Source: Blastocladiella emersonii ATCC 22665 (Eukaryota; Blastocladiomycota; Blastocladiomycetes; Blastocladiales; Blastocladiaceae). Taken from it: DNA of 64,000 nt. A program made the translations under genes and the position numbers. The notes beneath the pieces are model-generated. The model saw nothing but the letters and a program-made list of their open reading frames with translations, searched no databases and was not told where the DNA came from. Below, in pieces: positions 49,014-59,352 of the stretch. The stretch covers positions 1,798,001-1,862,000 of the forward strand of contig JANHCV010000002.1 in the NCBI GenBank assembly GCA_025594325.1, given 5' to 3'. Positions within the stretch are counted from its first letter, which is position 1, and each line of letters begins with the position of its first letter.

Positions 49014-52000
49014 ATGGATTTCGCTGCAGCGGCCAAGGCTGCACGGTCCAAGCTCGTCGTCTGCAACACGGGCTGGGCCGTGTGGGACGACGAGGGATAC
49101 CCGGCCGCCTGCTTCGTCGACGTGTATGCCGCACCCGCCTATGGCACCTCGTGTAACACTGCCTCTAACATTTGTCCGGTTTTGTAGGTGGCTACCGCTT
49201 CTACTGCTCGCCGGCGTGTTCCTCGGGATCCCGATCCGCGTCGCGTGGCTGCACCTCGCACGGCCGAGCGGCGGCTACGCGGCGGTCCCAACCGAAGACG
49301 AAGATGTGTCTCCCCCGACTGCAGCTACGGGATCGCCGGGCAACTCGCCAACGGGGGCGACGGTCGGGTCCGTGGCTGATCTCGGGGCTCCCTCGCTCGA
49401 CTCGTTCTGGCCCGACATCCAGTCGACTATCGCGTTCTGCGGCGTCATCAACTTTGTCGTCCGCTTCATCGGTGCCGTCCGCGGCGACTCGCCGGCGCAG
49501 GATGCTGTGCTCTCGGCGCTCGTCTACCTCTTCGCATGGGTACGTCATCCACACTCTCTCGCGTGGTCGCAGCTAACTCGACCTCCCCGATGCGTAGACG
49601 CCGTACCTGACGGTCCGGGCGCTCGGCCACCGGCAGCAGACGGCGCTCTTCGTGTTCAGCTCGTTCAACGCGGTCGCCGCCATCTTCAAGTTCGAGTCGC
49701 TGCGCGACCTCGACAAGGGCGCGCTCGAGATCGACGACGCGACGGCGATCGGCCACCTCGTCATCTCGATCCTCCTGTTCGCGTCGTGGGCGCTCGGCTC
49801 GCTGCAGGACCTCAACGAGCGGCAGGAGCGCGAGAGCTACCGCGAGGCGGCCACCTCGACGTCGCGCCCTCTGCCGACCCTCGAGACGCGCGTCAGCTGG
49901 TTCGAGCAGTGGACCTTCTCGTGGGTCACGCCCATGGTCCTTCTCGGGATGCGCCGGCCGCTCGACTCGCGCGACGTGTGGGACCTGAACCCGCGCGACC
50001 GCGCGCTCGTCGCGTACCGCATGTTCCTCGCCCACGCTGGCCCGCAGGGGACGCGTGTCGCGCGCGCCATCTACCTGTCGGTGCGCCACCTGCTCGCGCT
50101 GCAGATGCTCATGGGCGTCGTGTCCGGGTTCCTCACGTTCACGGGCCCGTTCTTCCTCAACCGGATCGTGCGGTTCATCGAGTCGGGCGCGACGGACCGC
50201 GAGTCGCGCGGGGTGCTGTGGCTGTACCTGCTCGGCCTGTTCCTCGGCACGCTGTTCCGCGCCATGTCGGACGGGCGCGCCTACTTCTACGGCCGCCGCA
50301 TGGGCGTCCGGATCAAGTCGGCGCTCATCGCACACATCTACTCCAAGGTGTTGCGGCGACGCCTCGACGGCGCCTCGGCCACGGTCGGTGAGACCCAGAC
50401 GCTCTTCTCGGTCGACGTCAGCAAGCTGTCCGAGTACGTGGCCTATATGCAGGGCCTGATCGAGACCCCGGTAGCGCTCGTCATCTCGCTCGCCTCGCTG
50501 TACACGCTGCTCGGATGGAGCGCCCTCTGCGGCGTCGCCGCCATGATTGGTACGATCTCCGCGCTTACATCGAGGTTCCGAACTCACCACGTTCACGTCA
50601 CCTAGTGTTCCTCCCAATCCAGTCGTACACGGCGCGCAAGATCCGCGACCGCCAGCGCGAGCTCATGAAGACGACCGACGAGCGCATCTCGCTCATCAAC
50701 GAGCTGCTCCAAGGGATTCGGGTGTACGTGTTCGCCGCCTATCACCACAACCTCGCTAACTGACGCCGTTCGGACAACTGTAGCATCAAGCTGTGCCACT
50801 ACGAGCCCAAGCTCAAGGAGAAGCTGACGGGGGCGCGCGAGACCGAGCTCAGCGCGCTGCTGCGGTTCAACTACTTTCTCGCCTTCGTGCAGGTCATCTT
50901 CCGGTCGCTGCCCATCGTTGTCTCGTTCGTGACGTTCGCGAGCTACGCGCAGCTGCAGGGCGGCGTGCTCGACGCGACCAAGGTCTTCACCGCGCTCTCG
51001 CTGTTCACGACGCTCAAGGGCCCGCTGTACGACCTGCCGCACCAGATCGTCAAGTACCTCGAGGTCCGCGTCAGTCTCGACCGCGTAATGAAGCTGTTGC
51101 GCGAGGAGGACCTCGAGCCGCTCCCGCCACCCTCCGCGGCCGACCGCAGCGCGCCCGAGGTCGGGTTTACGGGCGACGCGACGTTCGGCTGGTCGAGCGG
51201 CGAGATCCCGGACGCCTCGGCCGAAGGCGTCGCTGGCGCGCCGTTCCACCTGCGCGACCTCAACATCCGGTTCAAGACGGGCGGGCTCAACGTCGTCGTA
51301 GGCCAAGTAGGCTCGGGAAAGAGCTCCCTACTCGTCGCGCTGCTGGGCGAGATGTACACGAAGCAGGGCCGCGCGCACCGGCCCGAGACGGTCGCGTACG
51401 TGGCGCAGACGGCGTGGCTGCAGTCCATGTCGATCCGCGAGAACATCACGTTCAGCTCGGGTCCGGGGACGGGCGCCAACTCGCGGACCGTGGTGGACGC
51501 GGACCGGTACCACCGGGTCGTGGCCGACTGTGCGCTCGAGCGCGACCTCGCCATCTTCGACCACGGCGACGCGACGCAGATCGGGTCGCGCGGCGTCATG
51601 CTGTCGGGCGGCACGCGCCAGCGCATCGCCCTCGCGCGCGCGTGCTACTACGCGCTCGGCGCCGACGACCACTGCCCGGTTTTGGCCGACTCCGTGCTCA
51701 GCGCCGTCGATAGCCCGACCGCCCTGCACATCTTCAACGCGTGTATCCTCGGGTCGCTCGCGGGCCGTACGCGCGTCCTGGTCACGCACGCCGCCGGACT
51801 CGTCCTCCCGCACGCCGACCATATCGTGGTCATGGACGCCGGCCGTGTCGCCGCCCAGGGCACGCTCGCCGAGTGCCGCGCTGCTCTCGCCGACCGCCCC
51901 GCGCTGCTCAAGCTCCTTGACACGAGCGATGCCGACGGGGAGTCGGGATCGGCCGCGGCGGGGGCCTCGCTGGTGCGTCCCGAGTCGCCCAGCGGCAAGT

Positions 52001-53964
52001 CGGCCAAGTCGGCGTCGCTCGGCGTCGCCACCACCACGTCGTCGGCCGCGCCCGGGATCGAGGAGGAGGAGAAGCGCACGGGCAGCGTGCCGTGGAGCGT
52101 GTACAAGATCTATCTCGTGGCGTCGGGCGGGCTCGCGTTCTGGGCGGGCGTGGTCGTGCTGCAGCTCGCGGTGCACTCGATGATGGTCGCGTCCGACAAC
52201 GTGCTGCGTCTGTGGGCGCGGACGCCCGTCGAGACGGGGTACCTGTTCGGCTACGCCATGTGCGGGATCGGCCAGCTGGTCATGGCCTTCTCGTTCACCA
52301 TGTTCGAGTTCTTCGGGTCGATGCGCGCCAGCCGCACCATGCACGACGCGCTCGTCAACGCGGTGCTGCGCGCGCCCATCACCACCTTCTTCGACAAGGT
52401 GCCGGCGGGCCGCGTCGTCAACCGGTTCAGCAAGGATATCCAGGAGATTGACCGCGAGGTGTGCGGCACCATCTCCTGGTTCCTGATCGTCGCCTTCGAC
52501 CTCGTCACGGCGATCGCCCTCATCGCGTACGTGGCGCCGGCGTTCCTGCTGTTCCTGCCGCCCGTCGCGTGGATGTACTGGGAGGTGGCGCGCCGGTACC
52601 TGCAGTCGTCGCGCGAGCTCAAGCGGCTCGAGGCGACGACCAAGTCGCCCATCTACTCGGCCTTCTCGGAGACGCTCAACGGCGTGCCCACGATCCGCGC
52701 CTTCGGCCGTGTGCCTCGGTTCCTGGCCGACATGTTCGCGCGGGTCGACGCGCACCACCGTCCGTGGTTCTACCTGTGGATGCTGAACCGGTGGCTCGGC
52801 GTGCGGACGCAGGCGCTCGACGCGACCGTGCTGCTGGCGTCGGCGGTCGCGCTCGTGGTCGCGCTGCAGCTCGGCGCCATCGACGCCGGGTGGGCCGGGA
52901 TTGCGCTCACGTACGCGCTCGGGTTCTGCGACTCGGTGCTGTGGATCACGCGCATCCACGCAGCTGTCGAGATGGGCATGAACGCCGTCGAGCGCGTCTT
53001 CGACATGTCCCGGATCCCGTCCGAGGCCGCCCTCGTCACGAGCACGCGGCCGCCGGCCAACTGGCCCGCGCGCGGCGAGATCGTCGCTGACAACGTGTGC
53101 CTCCAGTACCCCGGCAGCGAGCGACTCGTTCTCGACCACGTCTCGTTCACGGTGCCCGCCGGGTCGCGCGTGGGTATCGTCGGGCGGTATGATTACTTTT
53201 GTGCGACTGAGCCGCGGCCCGATCACTAACGTGAACAATCTGTCCAGTACTGGCGCGGGCAAAAGCTCCCTGACCCTCGCCCTGTTCCGCATCGTCGAGC
53301 TGCTTCGCGGTCGCATCACGATCGACGGCGTCGACACGTCTCGCCTCGGCCTAGCCGACCTGCGCTCGCGGCTGACCATCATCCCGCAGGACTCGTGGCT
53401 GCTGCAGGGCACGCTGCGCAGCAACCTCGACCTCTTCAGCGAGTACTCGGACGCGGAGCTGCACGCGGTGCTGCAGCGCGTGTACTTCCCCGGGTCCGTG
53501 TCGCTCGACACGCCCGTGGCCGAGGCCGCCGCGTCGCTGTCGGTCGGCCAGCGCCAGCTCGTGGCGCTCGCGCGCGCGCTGCTCCGCCGCGCGAAAATCG
53601 TCGTCCTCGATGAATCGACGGCGAATTTGGACGGCGGGACCGACGAGGCGATCCAGCGCGCGCTCCGCGGAGAGTTTAAGGGGTCCACGGTGCTTACGAT
53701 CGCGCACCGGCTCAAGACGATTGTCGATTTTGACAAGTACGCTGCCTCGTTCTACGCGTTTTTCGGGACCGCGACTGACTCCCTGCGTCCGTGTGCGTGT
53801 TTAGGATCCTCATCTTCGACCAGGGCCGCGTAGTCGAGAGCGGGACGCCGCGCGAGCTCATGGCCAAGGCCGAGTCGGACGCGACGGCCGTGTTCCGCAA
53901 GATGTGCGTCGAGTCGGGCGACTGGGAGTACCTGTGGGAGAACGCGGCGCCCAAGGAGTCGTGA
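49014..53964 (+). CDS. ABCC-type (MRP/Ycf1-like) full ABC transporter
   Basis: Seven exons: 49014-49150, 49188-49539, 49598-50549, 50606-50723, 50784-53186, 53248-53736, 53805-53964; 1536 residues, normal for the family. The N-terminus CNTGWAVWDDEG..PACFVD and the following membrane helices resemble the extracellular start of MRPs. TMD1 lies around YLLGLFLGTLFRAMSDG, with QGIRVIKLCHYEP as coupling region. NBD1 has GQVGSGKSSL, LSGGTRQRIALARA and VLADSVLSAVD. Its signature has Thr for Gln and Ser at the catalytic carboxylate position, so NBD1 is probably the non-hydrolysing site usual in ABCC pumps. TMD2 is followed by NBD2 with GRTGAGKSS (spanning an intron), LSVGQRQLVALARA, VVLDESTANLD and TIAHRL, all consensus. 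Such pumps export glutathione or other conjugates from the cytosol, often into the vacuole. Intron 1 is only 37 nt. Confidence 0.93.
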
Positions 53965-54019
53965 GCAAGGATGACAAGTGGACTAGATATATAACTTTGC
54001 ATATTTTTTCTATAATTGA

Positions 54020-55937
54020 TTACATGATGGTACACCACCCGTCGCTCTTCTTCTTACGCGGGACCGTGGGCGTGATCTTGTCAGACCAATAACTCTCGCC
54101 GCGCTCGAGCTTCTCGAGCTCCCTGCGCGCGAGGGCGCCGAACTCGCCCGACGCCTTGGCGCACTTCTCAAAGTGCTTCTTGGCGAGCTTGGTGTCGCCG
54201 CGCGCGCCCGCGAGCAGGCCGAGGTTGAAGGTGCTCGGCAGGTACCCGTGCGAGTCAGCGAGGTTGAACCAGGTGATGGCGAGGTCGCGGTTCGGCTTGA
54301 CGCCGCCCTTGTACCCGTTGAGGTACATGAAGGCAAGGTTGTGCTGGGCCTCGATGATCCCGGCCTCGGCCGCCTTGCGCGTGTGCGCGACCACGACATG
54401 GCCGGGTTCGTCCTGCGCCTTGGCCAGCATCGCCAGGTAGTAGTCGCCGCGGGGCTCGCCGCGCGACGATGCCTCGGTCAGGTGCTGCTTGGCGGCGGCG
54501 TAGTCGTTCTGCTTCATCAGCAGGCGGCCTATGAACGGAGCCGAGGGTGAGCGACGTCGTCGTGAGGGACAGGCAGAGGTGAGAAGGCGTACCAGCCTCG
54601 ACGAACCCGACGAGATTGCCGTTCTTCCCCGAGGTGACGAACAGCTCGACGGCCTTCTTGTACTCCTCGCGCTGGACGTAGATGGCGCCGAGGCGCATCT
54701 GGGCGTGCGGGTGGCCCTTGGCGGACAGCGCGACGAAGAGTTCCTCGGCCTCCTTGCGTTTCTTGGGCGACTTTTCTGTAAAGCGGAACGAGACAGTGCG
54801 GTCAGATCAGGTCGCAATTGGTGAGGTGAAACGCAAGTACCCTTGAGGTAAAGGCACGCGACGGCGAACTCGGCGTTATAGTCGCCCATGGCGCGGGCGA
54901 GCTCGTAGAGGAAGTAGGCCCGCTGGATGTTGAGCGGGTGCGCGGCGTGGAGGACCTGGGCGACGAGGGCCCACTGGCGGAAGTCGCGGCACGCTGTAGG
55001 GGCGATACGATTGCTGTGAGCTGAGGTTATCGGACCGTAGAGCGAGGAATGCGTACCACTACGGAGCTTGGTGGCCGTCATCAGCATGCCGCCGGGCCCG
55101 AGCTCCTCGACCGTCTCGGCCGTGTTGCGGCCGTCGAGCGCCGGGTCGACGACGTCGAGCATGCGCTGGATGGTGCGGGCGTCGACGTCGAGCTTGGGCG
55201 CGGGGCGCAGCTTCCACTGGCGGATGAGCTCCTTGGACGGGAAGAGCTCTACACACACGTACGCGCATGAGTTAGAACGTACTGTCGCACGAATCGGTCA
55301 CTCAAGGCGCACCGTCAGCTGACACGTTCACCATCCGCACGGGCGCGTCCAGCGGCGGCAGCTCGTCGTCCTCGAGCGAAAGGGGTTTCGTCGCCCGGAC
55401 GGGCGGCTTCGCCTTGCCCTTGGCGCCGGCCTTGGCCTTGCCGACGGGGGCCGACTTGTCGAGGAGGCTGGACGGATCAGGCCGCTCCGTGTAGATGATG
55501 GTGGGATTGACCATCAAGCCGTTCTGGTGGTGCTCGACGATCGTATGGGCAACGATAGAGACGACGGTCTCGCGATCAGCATCCGGATGGTCCTTCTGGA
55601 TCGATTCGTGGAGGCGATCGACGAACTCGTCCGAGAGATTGCGGACGATGAGGAAGTCGGGTACCTCCTCCTTTTCCTCCTCGGGCGCCAGCTCGGCCTC
55701 GCCCTCGGATGCAGGCTTCGACTCAGGATCCTGCACGGGCTCGGGCAGTTTGGTCCGATCCTGGTTCTCCTTCTTGAGGTGCGCGTTGGGCAGCGGCGAC
55801 GGGCCGGGCCGCGGGTTCGGGTTCGGGGTCGCCTTGGTCGCGAGCGGCCGGCTCAGCTGCTGCGCCACAGCGGGCCGCGCGGCAGCAGCAGTGGCCGCAG
55901 CGGCGGCGCGGTGGCCGGCGAGGGCGGAGCGATGCAT
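54020..55937 (-). CDS. Sel1-repeat protein with mitochondrial presequence and C-terminal CTIM box
   Basis: Five exons: 55937-55313, 55248-55057, 54993-54841, 54775-54593, 54528-54020 (introns 63-65 nt, all with GTACxx/GTGCGC donors and consistent phase); 553 residues. Joining the first exon is needed because the second begins at an acceptor with no start codon. The N-terminus (MHRSALAGHRAAAAATAAAARPAVAQQLSR) is a clear mitochondrial presequence, followed by a charged linker. The C-terminal half holds Sel1/TPR-like repeats (AQMRLGAIYVQREEYKKAVELF, AQHNLAFMYLNGYKGGV, STFNLGLLAGARGDTKLAKKHFEKCA). The last four residues C-T-I-M would fit a CaaX farnesylation box as in yeast Chs4/Skt5, but that conflicts with matrix import. 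Function is unknown; Sel1 proteins usually act as adaptors. Confidence 0.82.
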
Positions 55938-56284
55938 GGTATGGTGTGTGCGTGTGCGTGCGTCAAAGGGGAGAGAGGGAGGGAGAACGGCAGGCAAGCT
56001 TCACGGGCCCAACAGCTCACGGGCACGTGCCTCAGGCGCCGAAGCAGGTCGACGCGGGGAGCACGTGGGCGCGGGTGACGCGCCAAACGCGCCGCCCATC
56101 GCCAGGGGGCCCATCGCCGCACCGCCGCATCGCCACATGGCTCGGCGTCGGCTCCTTCCAACCTCACAAACCAGTCGTCCCCACGTAGCCCATGCATCGG
56201 TAGCACTCGCACGCACGCCCGACCTCTCTCCCGCTCTCGCGCCCTGCCCGACCGCCCGCACGATCGCCCGCTGCGCCCACTGCC
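55938..56284. promoter_or_regulatory. Divergent promoter region
   Basis: 347 bp between the Sel1-repeat gene and the His/Pro-rich gene. A frame running through it on the plus strand is a GC shadow. No clear TATA box was seen. Confidence 0.35.
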
Positions 56285-58069
56285 ATGGAGTCTTCCACTG
56301 CTCCTGCCGCCCCCGCCGACGCCGACGCGCAGCCGCCGCCCGCCCCGAGCACCTCTGCGGCCAAGCCGCCCGCCGCGCTGACCATCAAGGTCCCAACCAA
56401 CGCCGACCTGGCCCTCGCTGCCGCGTCCGCTGCCGCTCCTCTACCGAGCAGCAGCGGCGGCGGAGTCACGCCCGCCGAGGCCGCCGCTGCCGCCGCCATC
56501 GCGTCGCTGCACTCTCCGCGCGCGCGCGTCGTGGCCGGCACCACGTCCACCGCGTCTGCAGCGACGACGGCCGCGAGCCGCGCGGTCGGCACGGGGACGC
56601 GCCCGGGTGGCGCAGCCTACGAGCGCCGCCGCCACTTCTCGGCCCCGTACGCCGGCTACCACCCGTACCGCTACTACCCGACCCCAGGTGTCGCATCTGG
56701 CCCGCAGGCGCCCGCTTTCCCGCCCGCCTACTACGCGCCGGGAGTCGCGTTCCAACCGCATCAGCTGGCGCCCATGTCGCCGATTGGCGAGCACGCGCCA
56801 CCGCCGCCCACTGCGGCCACGGTGGGAGCGTATCCGTACCCGTACGGTCCTTTCTCGCCGACTACTGCGGCTCCGCCGTCGTCGTCGCGCCCGACCTTGC
56901 GCTCGTCGGATCTCGGCATCGCGCGCCCCCACCACACGGCCACCACGCCGTTCGTCGCGCTGCTCGCCGAGACCTCGGCCGAGGACATCCACGCCGCGCG
57001 TGTTCTGGCCGCCATGCAGCCCACGGCCGCTGCGCGCCGCGCTTCGGTCGCGGGGACCACGCCGTCGGCGTCGTCGCGGCACCATCACCACCACCACACG
57101 CGCAGCGCGTTGTCGGATCTCGCCGAGATTGCTTCCTCGGCGTCCGCCGCGCACTCGCCGGCTAGCTCGACGGTGACCGTTCCGGCTGCGGTTGCTGCGC
57201 CGGCTGCTGAGCCCGAGTCCGCCCCGACCACCTCGGCGCCGGCCGTGCCAGTCCCGCCGCGCCCGTACTCGCCCTACTACCCGCACCACCCCATGGTCCA
57301 CCACCCGGGCTACTACGGGTACCCGGCCCACCCGCCACCGCAGCACCACTACCCCGCTGCTGCCGCTGCCGCCGCGTACGGCTACCCATTGCCGCCGCAC
57401 GCGCACCCGCACGCGCACGCGTTGCCGTACGGGTACCCGGTGCAGTACCACGCGCACCCGCACCACCACCCGCCGTGCGGCGGCCCGTGCTGCCTCGCCG
57501 TCCTCACCACGCACCCGCACGCGCCACCGACGCCCGCGTCGCTCCTGTCGCCGACGTCCGCGACCTACGACCACCACGCCCCCGCTTCGGCCGCTGGCCC
57601 GGCCCCGCCGTCCCCGCCGCGCTCGCCCGCGGTCCACGGACCCGCCGCCATGCTCGACGAGCTGACCAACCTGGCCCGCAGCGTCGGGTACGCGCACGAC
57701 CCGACCGTCGCCAAGGGGCTCGCGCGCATGCGCCAGCACGTCGACGGGCCCAAGGGCGCGACGGCCACGCCCGCGTTCGCGGCCGACTACACGTGGCTCA
57801 AAAAGTGTCTCATGCTCAAGCTCCTGCACGGCGGCGGCGCGGAAGAGGAGGAGGGGGAGGCGCCCGAGGTCGCGTCGACGACGACGTCTGCGAGCTCAAC
57901 TGCGCTGGCCGAGACGGCGAGTGGCAAGTCCGCGGCGGCGGCGGGGCCCGCGGGTGTCAAGGATATTACGCCGCCGGCCGAGGAGGACACGGCCAAGACG
58001 GCTGCTGCCTCTGTGGCGACGGGCGAGGTTACGACGACGACGGCCGCGACGGCCGCGCCGCGCTCCTGA
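56285..58069 (+). CDS. Disordered Ala/Pro/His/Tyr-rich protein
   Basis: 594 residues, single exon, from MESSTAPAAPAD in a CCATGG context. Nearly all is low complexity: an Ala/Pro N-terminus, a Tyr/Pro segment (YHPYRYYPTPG), a six-His run, and a His/Pro/Tyr section rich in YGYP and HPHAH units. A short CGGPCC sits near 57480. The only ordered-looking part is near 57650-57830 (MLDELTNLARSVGYAHDPT, FAADYTWLKKCLMLKLLHG), which resembles a short conserved helical region. Possibly a transcription- or RNA-related scaffold; I do not recognise it. The His-rich stretches might bind metal. Coding support: length, clean start and the absence of stops despite mixed codon use. Confidence 0.65.
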   Translation: MESSTAPAAPADADAQPPPAPSTSAAKPPAALTIKVPTNADLALAAASAAAPLPSSSGGGVTPAEAAAAAAIASLHSPRARVVAGTTSTASAATTAASRAVGTGTRPGGAAYERRRHFSAPYAGYHPYRYYPTPGVASGPQAPAFPPAYYAPGVAFQPHQLAPMSPIGEHAPPPPTAATVGAYPYPYGPFSPTTAAPPSSSRPTLRSSDLGIARPHHTATTPFVALLAETSAEDIHAARVLAAMQPTAAARRASVAGTTPSASSRHHHHHHTRSALSDLAEIASSASAAHSPASSTVTVPAAVAAPAAEPESAPTTSAPAVPVPPRPYSPYYPHHPMVHHPGYYGYPAHPPPQHHYPAAAAAAAYGYPLPPHAHPHAHALPYGYPVQYHAHPHHHPPCGGPCCLAVLTTHPHAPPTPASLLSPTSATYDHHAPASAAGPAPPSPPRSPAVHGPAAMLDELTNLARSVGYAHDPTVAKGLARMRQHVDGPKGATATPAFAADYTWLKKCLMLKLLHGGGAEEEEGEAPEVASTTTSASSTALAETASGKSAAAAGPAGVKDITPPAEEDTAKTAAASVATGEVTTTTAATAAPRS

Positions 58070-58292
58070 GGGCGGCCACGCTTGGCCGCGGCCGCGACGG
58101 CGACAACACTCGCACTCTGTATACTTCTCCCCCCTCTATCCAACTCGCACGGTCATGTACCCCTCCCTCCTCGCAGCAGACACGCCCCTTTCCCATGTAT
58201 CGATCATACACTGCACTACGATTCCACACGACCCGTGCTCCGCGACACGCAACGGATCAACGCCACGGAACATCAGGACTTGCTGCAACGTT

Positions 58293-59063
58293 ATGAGCGT
58301 CACGGTGCACACGGATCTCGGGGATATCAAGGTGAGACTGCGCAGATGTGAGTGGGCGGTGGGATGGAAGCTGATGAACGACACGGTTGCGACGACCCGC
58401 GGTAGATTGAGGTGTTCTGCGAGGCGACGCCAAGGGCCGCCGAGAACTTTCTCGCTTTGTGCGCGTCGGGATACTACGACGGGTGTCTGTGGTACGTCCG
58501 CGTCGCCCCATCGTCGTAGAGCCAGCGCGAACTGACGCTCGCGAGCGCAGGCACCGCAACATCAAGGACTTCATGGTGCAGACGGGCGACCCGACGGGCA
58601 AGGGCAAGGGCGGCGCGAGCATCTACACGGACGGCAAGGACGGCAAGTTCTTTGACGACGAGATCCGGACAACGCTCAAGGTACGACGACGCGTTCGCGC
58701 GTCGATGCAGGCGCGGTTGCTGACCCGCTCGACGATGGTGTAGCACAACGCGCGCGGGATCGTGTCCATGGCCAACTCGGGGCCCAACACCAACGGGTCG
58801 CAGTGGTTCATCACGTACAGCAAGCAGCCGCACCTCGACGCCAAGTACACGGTGTTTGCCAAGTACGCTGCGCCCGTACCCCTGCCCCCTCGCTCCTTGC
58901 TGACTCTAACGTGTTGTCTAGGGTGATTGACGGGTGGGACACGCTCGACGAGCTCGAGAAGCTGCCGGTCGACGCCAAGCACCGGCCGACCAAGGAGGTG
59001 CGGATCCGCAGCGTCACGGTGCACGCCAACCCGATCGCCGAGGCGCAGCTGCTGGCCGCCTAG
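58293..59063 (+). CDS. Cyclophilin, PPIL3/Cyp10-type peptidyl-prolyl isomerase
   Basis: Five exons: 58293-58331, 58406-58491, 58551-58680, 58744-58862, 58922-59063; 171 residues. It catalyses cis-trans isomerisation of proline peptide bonds; PPIL3-type members are small, single-domain and associated with spliceosomes. Visible signatures are [55 protein letters not shown] (Arg of the active site), [28 protein letters not shown] and [15 protein letters not shown]. The first exon encodes only 13 residues. All five exons were needed to rebuild the domain, and every junction falls inside a conserved strand. Confidence 0.95.
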
Positions 59064-59284
59064 AAGACATATATATATAGCGCTTCACTCATTACTCGGT
59101 GACCCGACGACGGCCGTCATCAGGTGGGAAATTCGGTCACACGAGCGCGACCGAAGCAGCGGTCAGCGATGGATGGCGCGACCGCGGTCAGCCGACGCGC
59201 AAGCCGACCGGGTTGGGGAACCCGGACTTCGTCCTGGACTTCGTCCCTGCCCTCCCTCTCCTCCCTCCCGTTCCCCTTGCAACG

Positions 59285-59292
59285 TATATAAG
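59285..59292 (+). promoter_or_regulatory. TATA box of the gamma-glutamyltransferase gene
   Basis: TATATAAG, about 60-68 bp before the start codon at 59353. Confidence 0.55.
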
Positions 59293-59352
59293 AGAGGACT
59301 GCAGCGCGGTTTCCTTCTCGCCGCAACGTATTGCACACACCCCCACCCCGCC

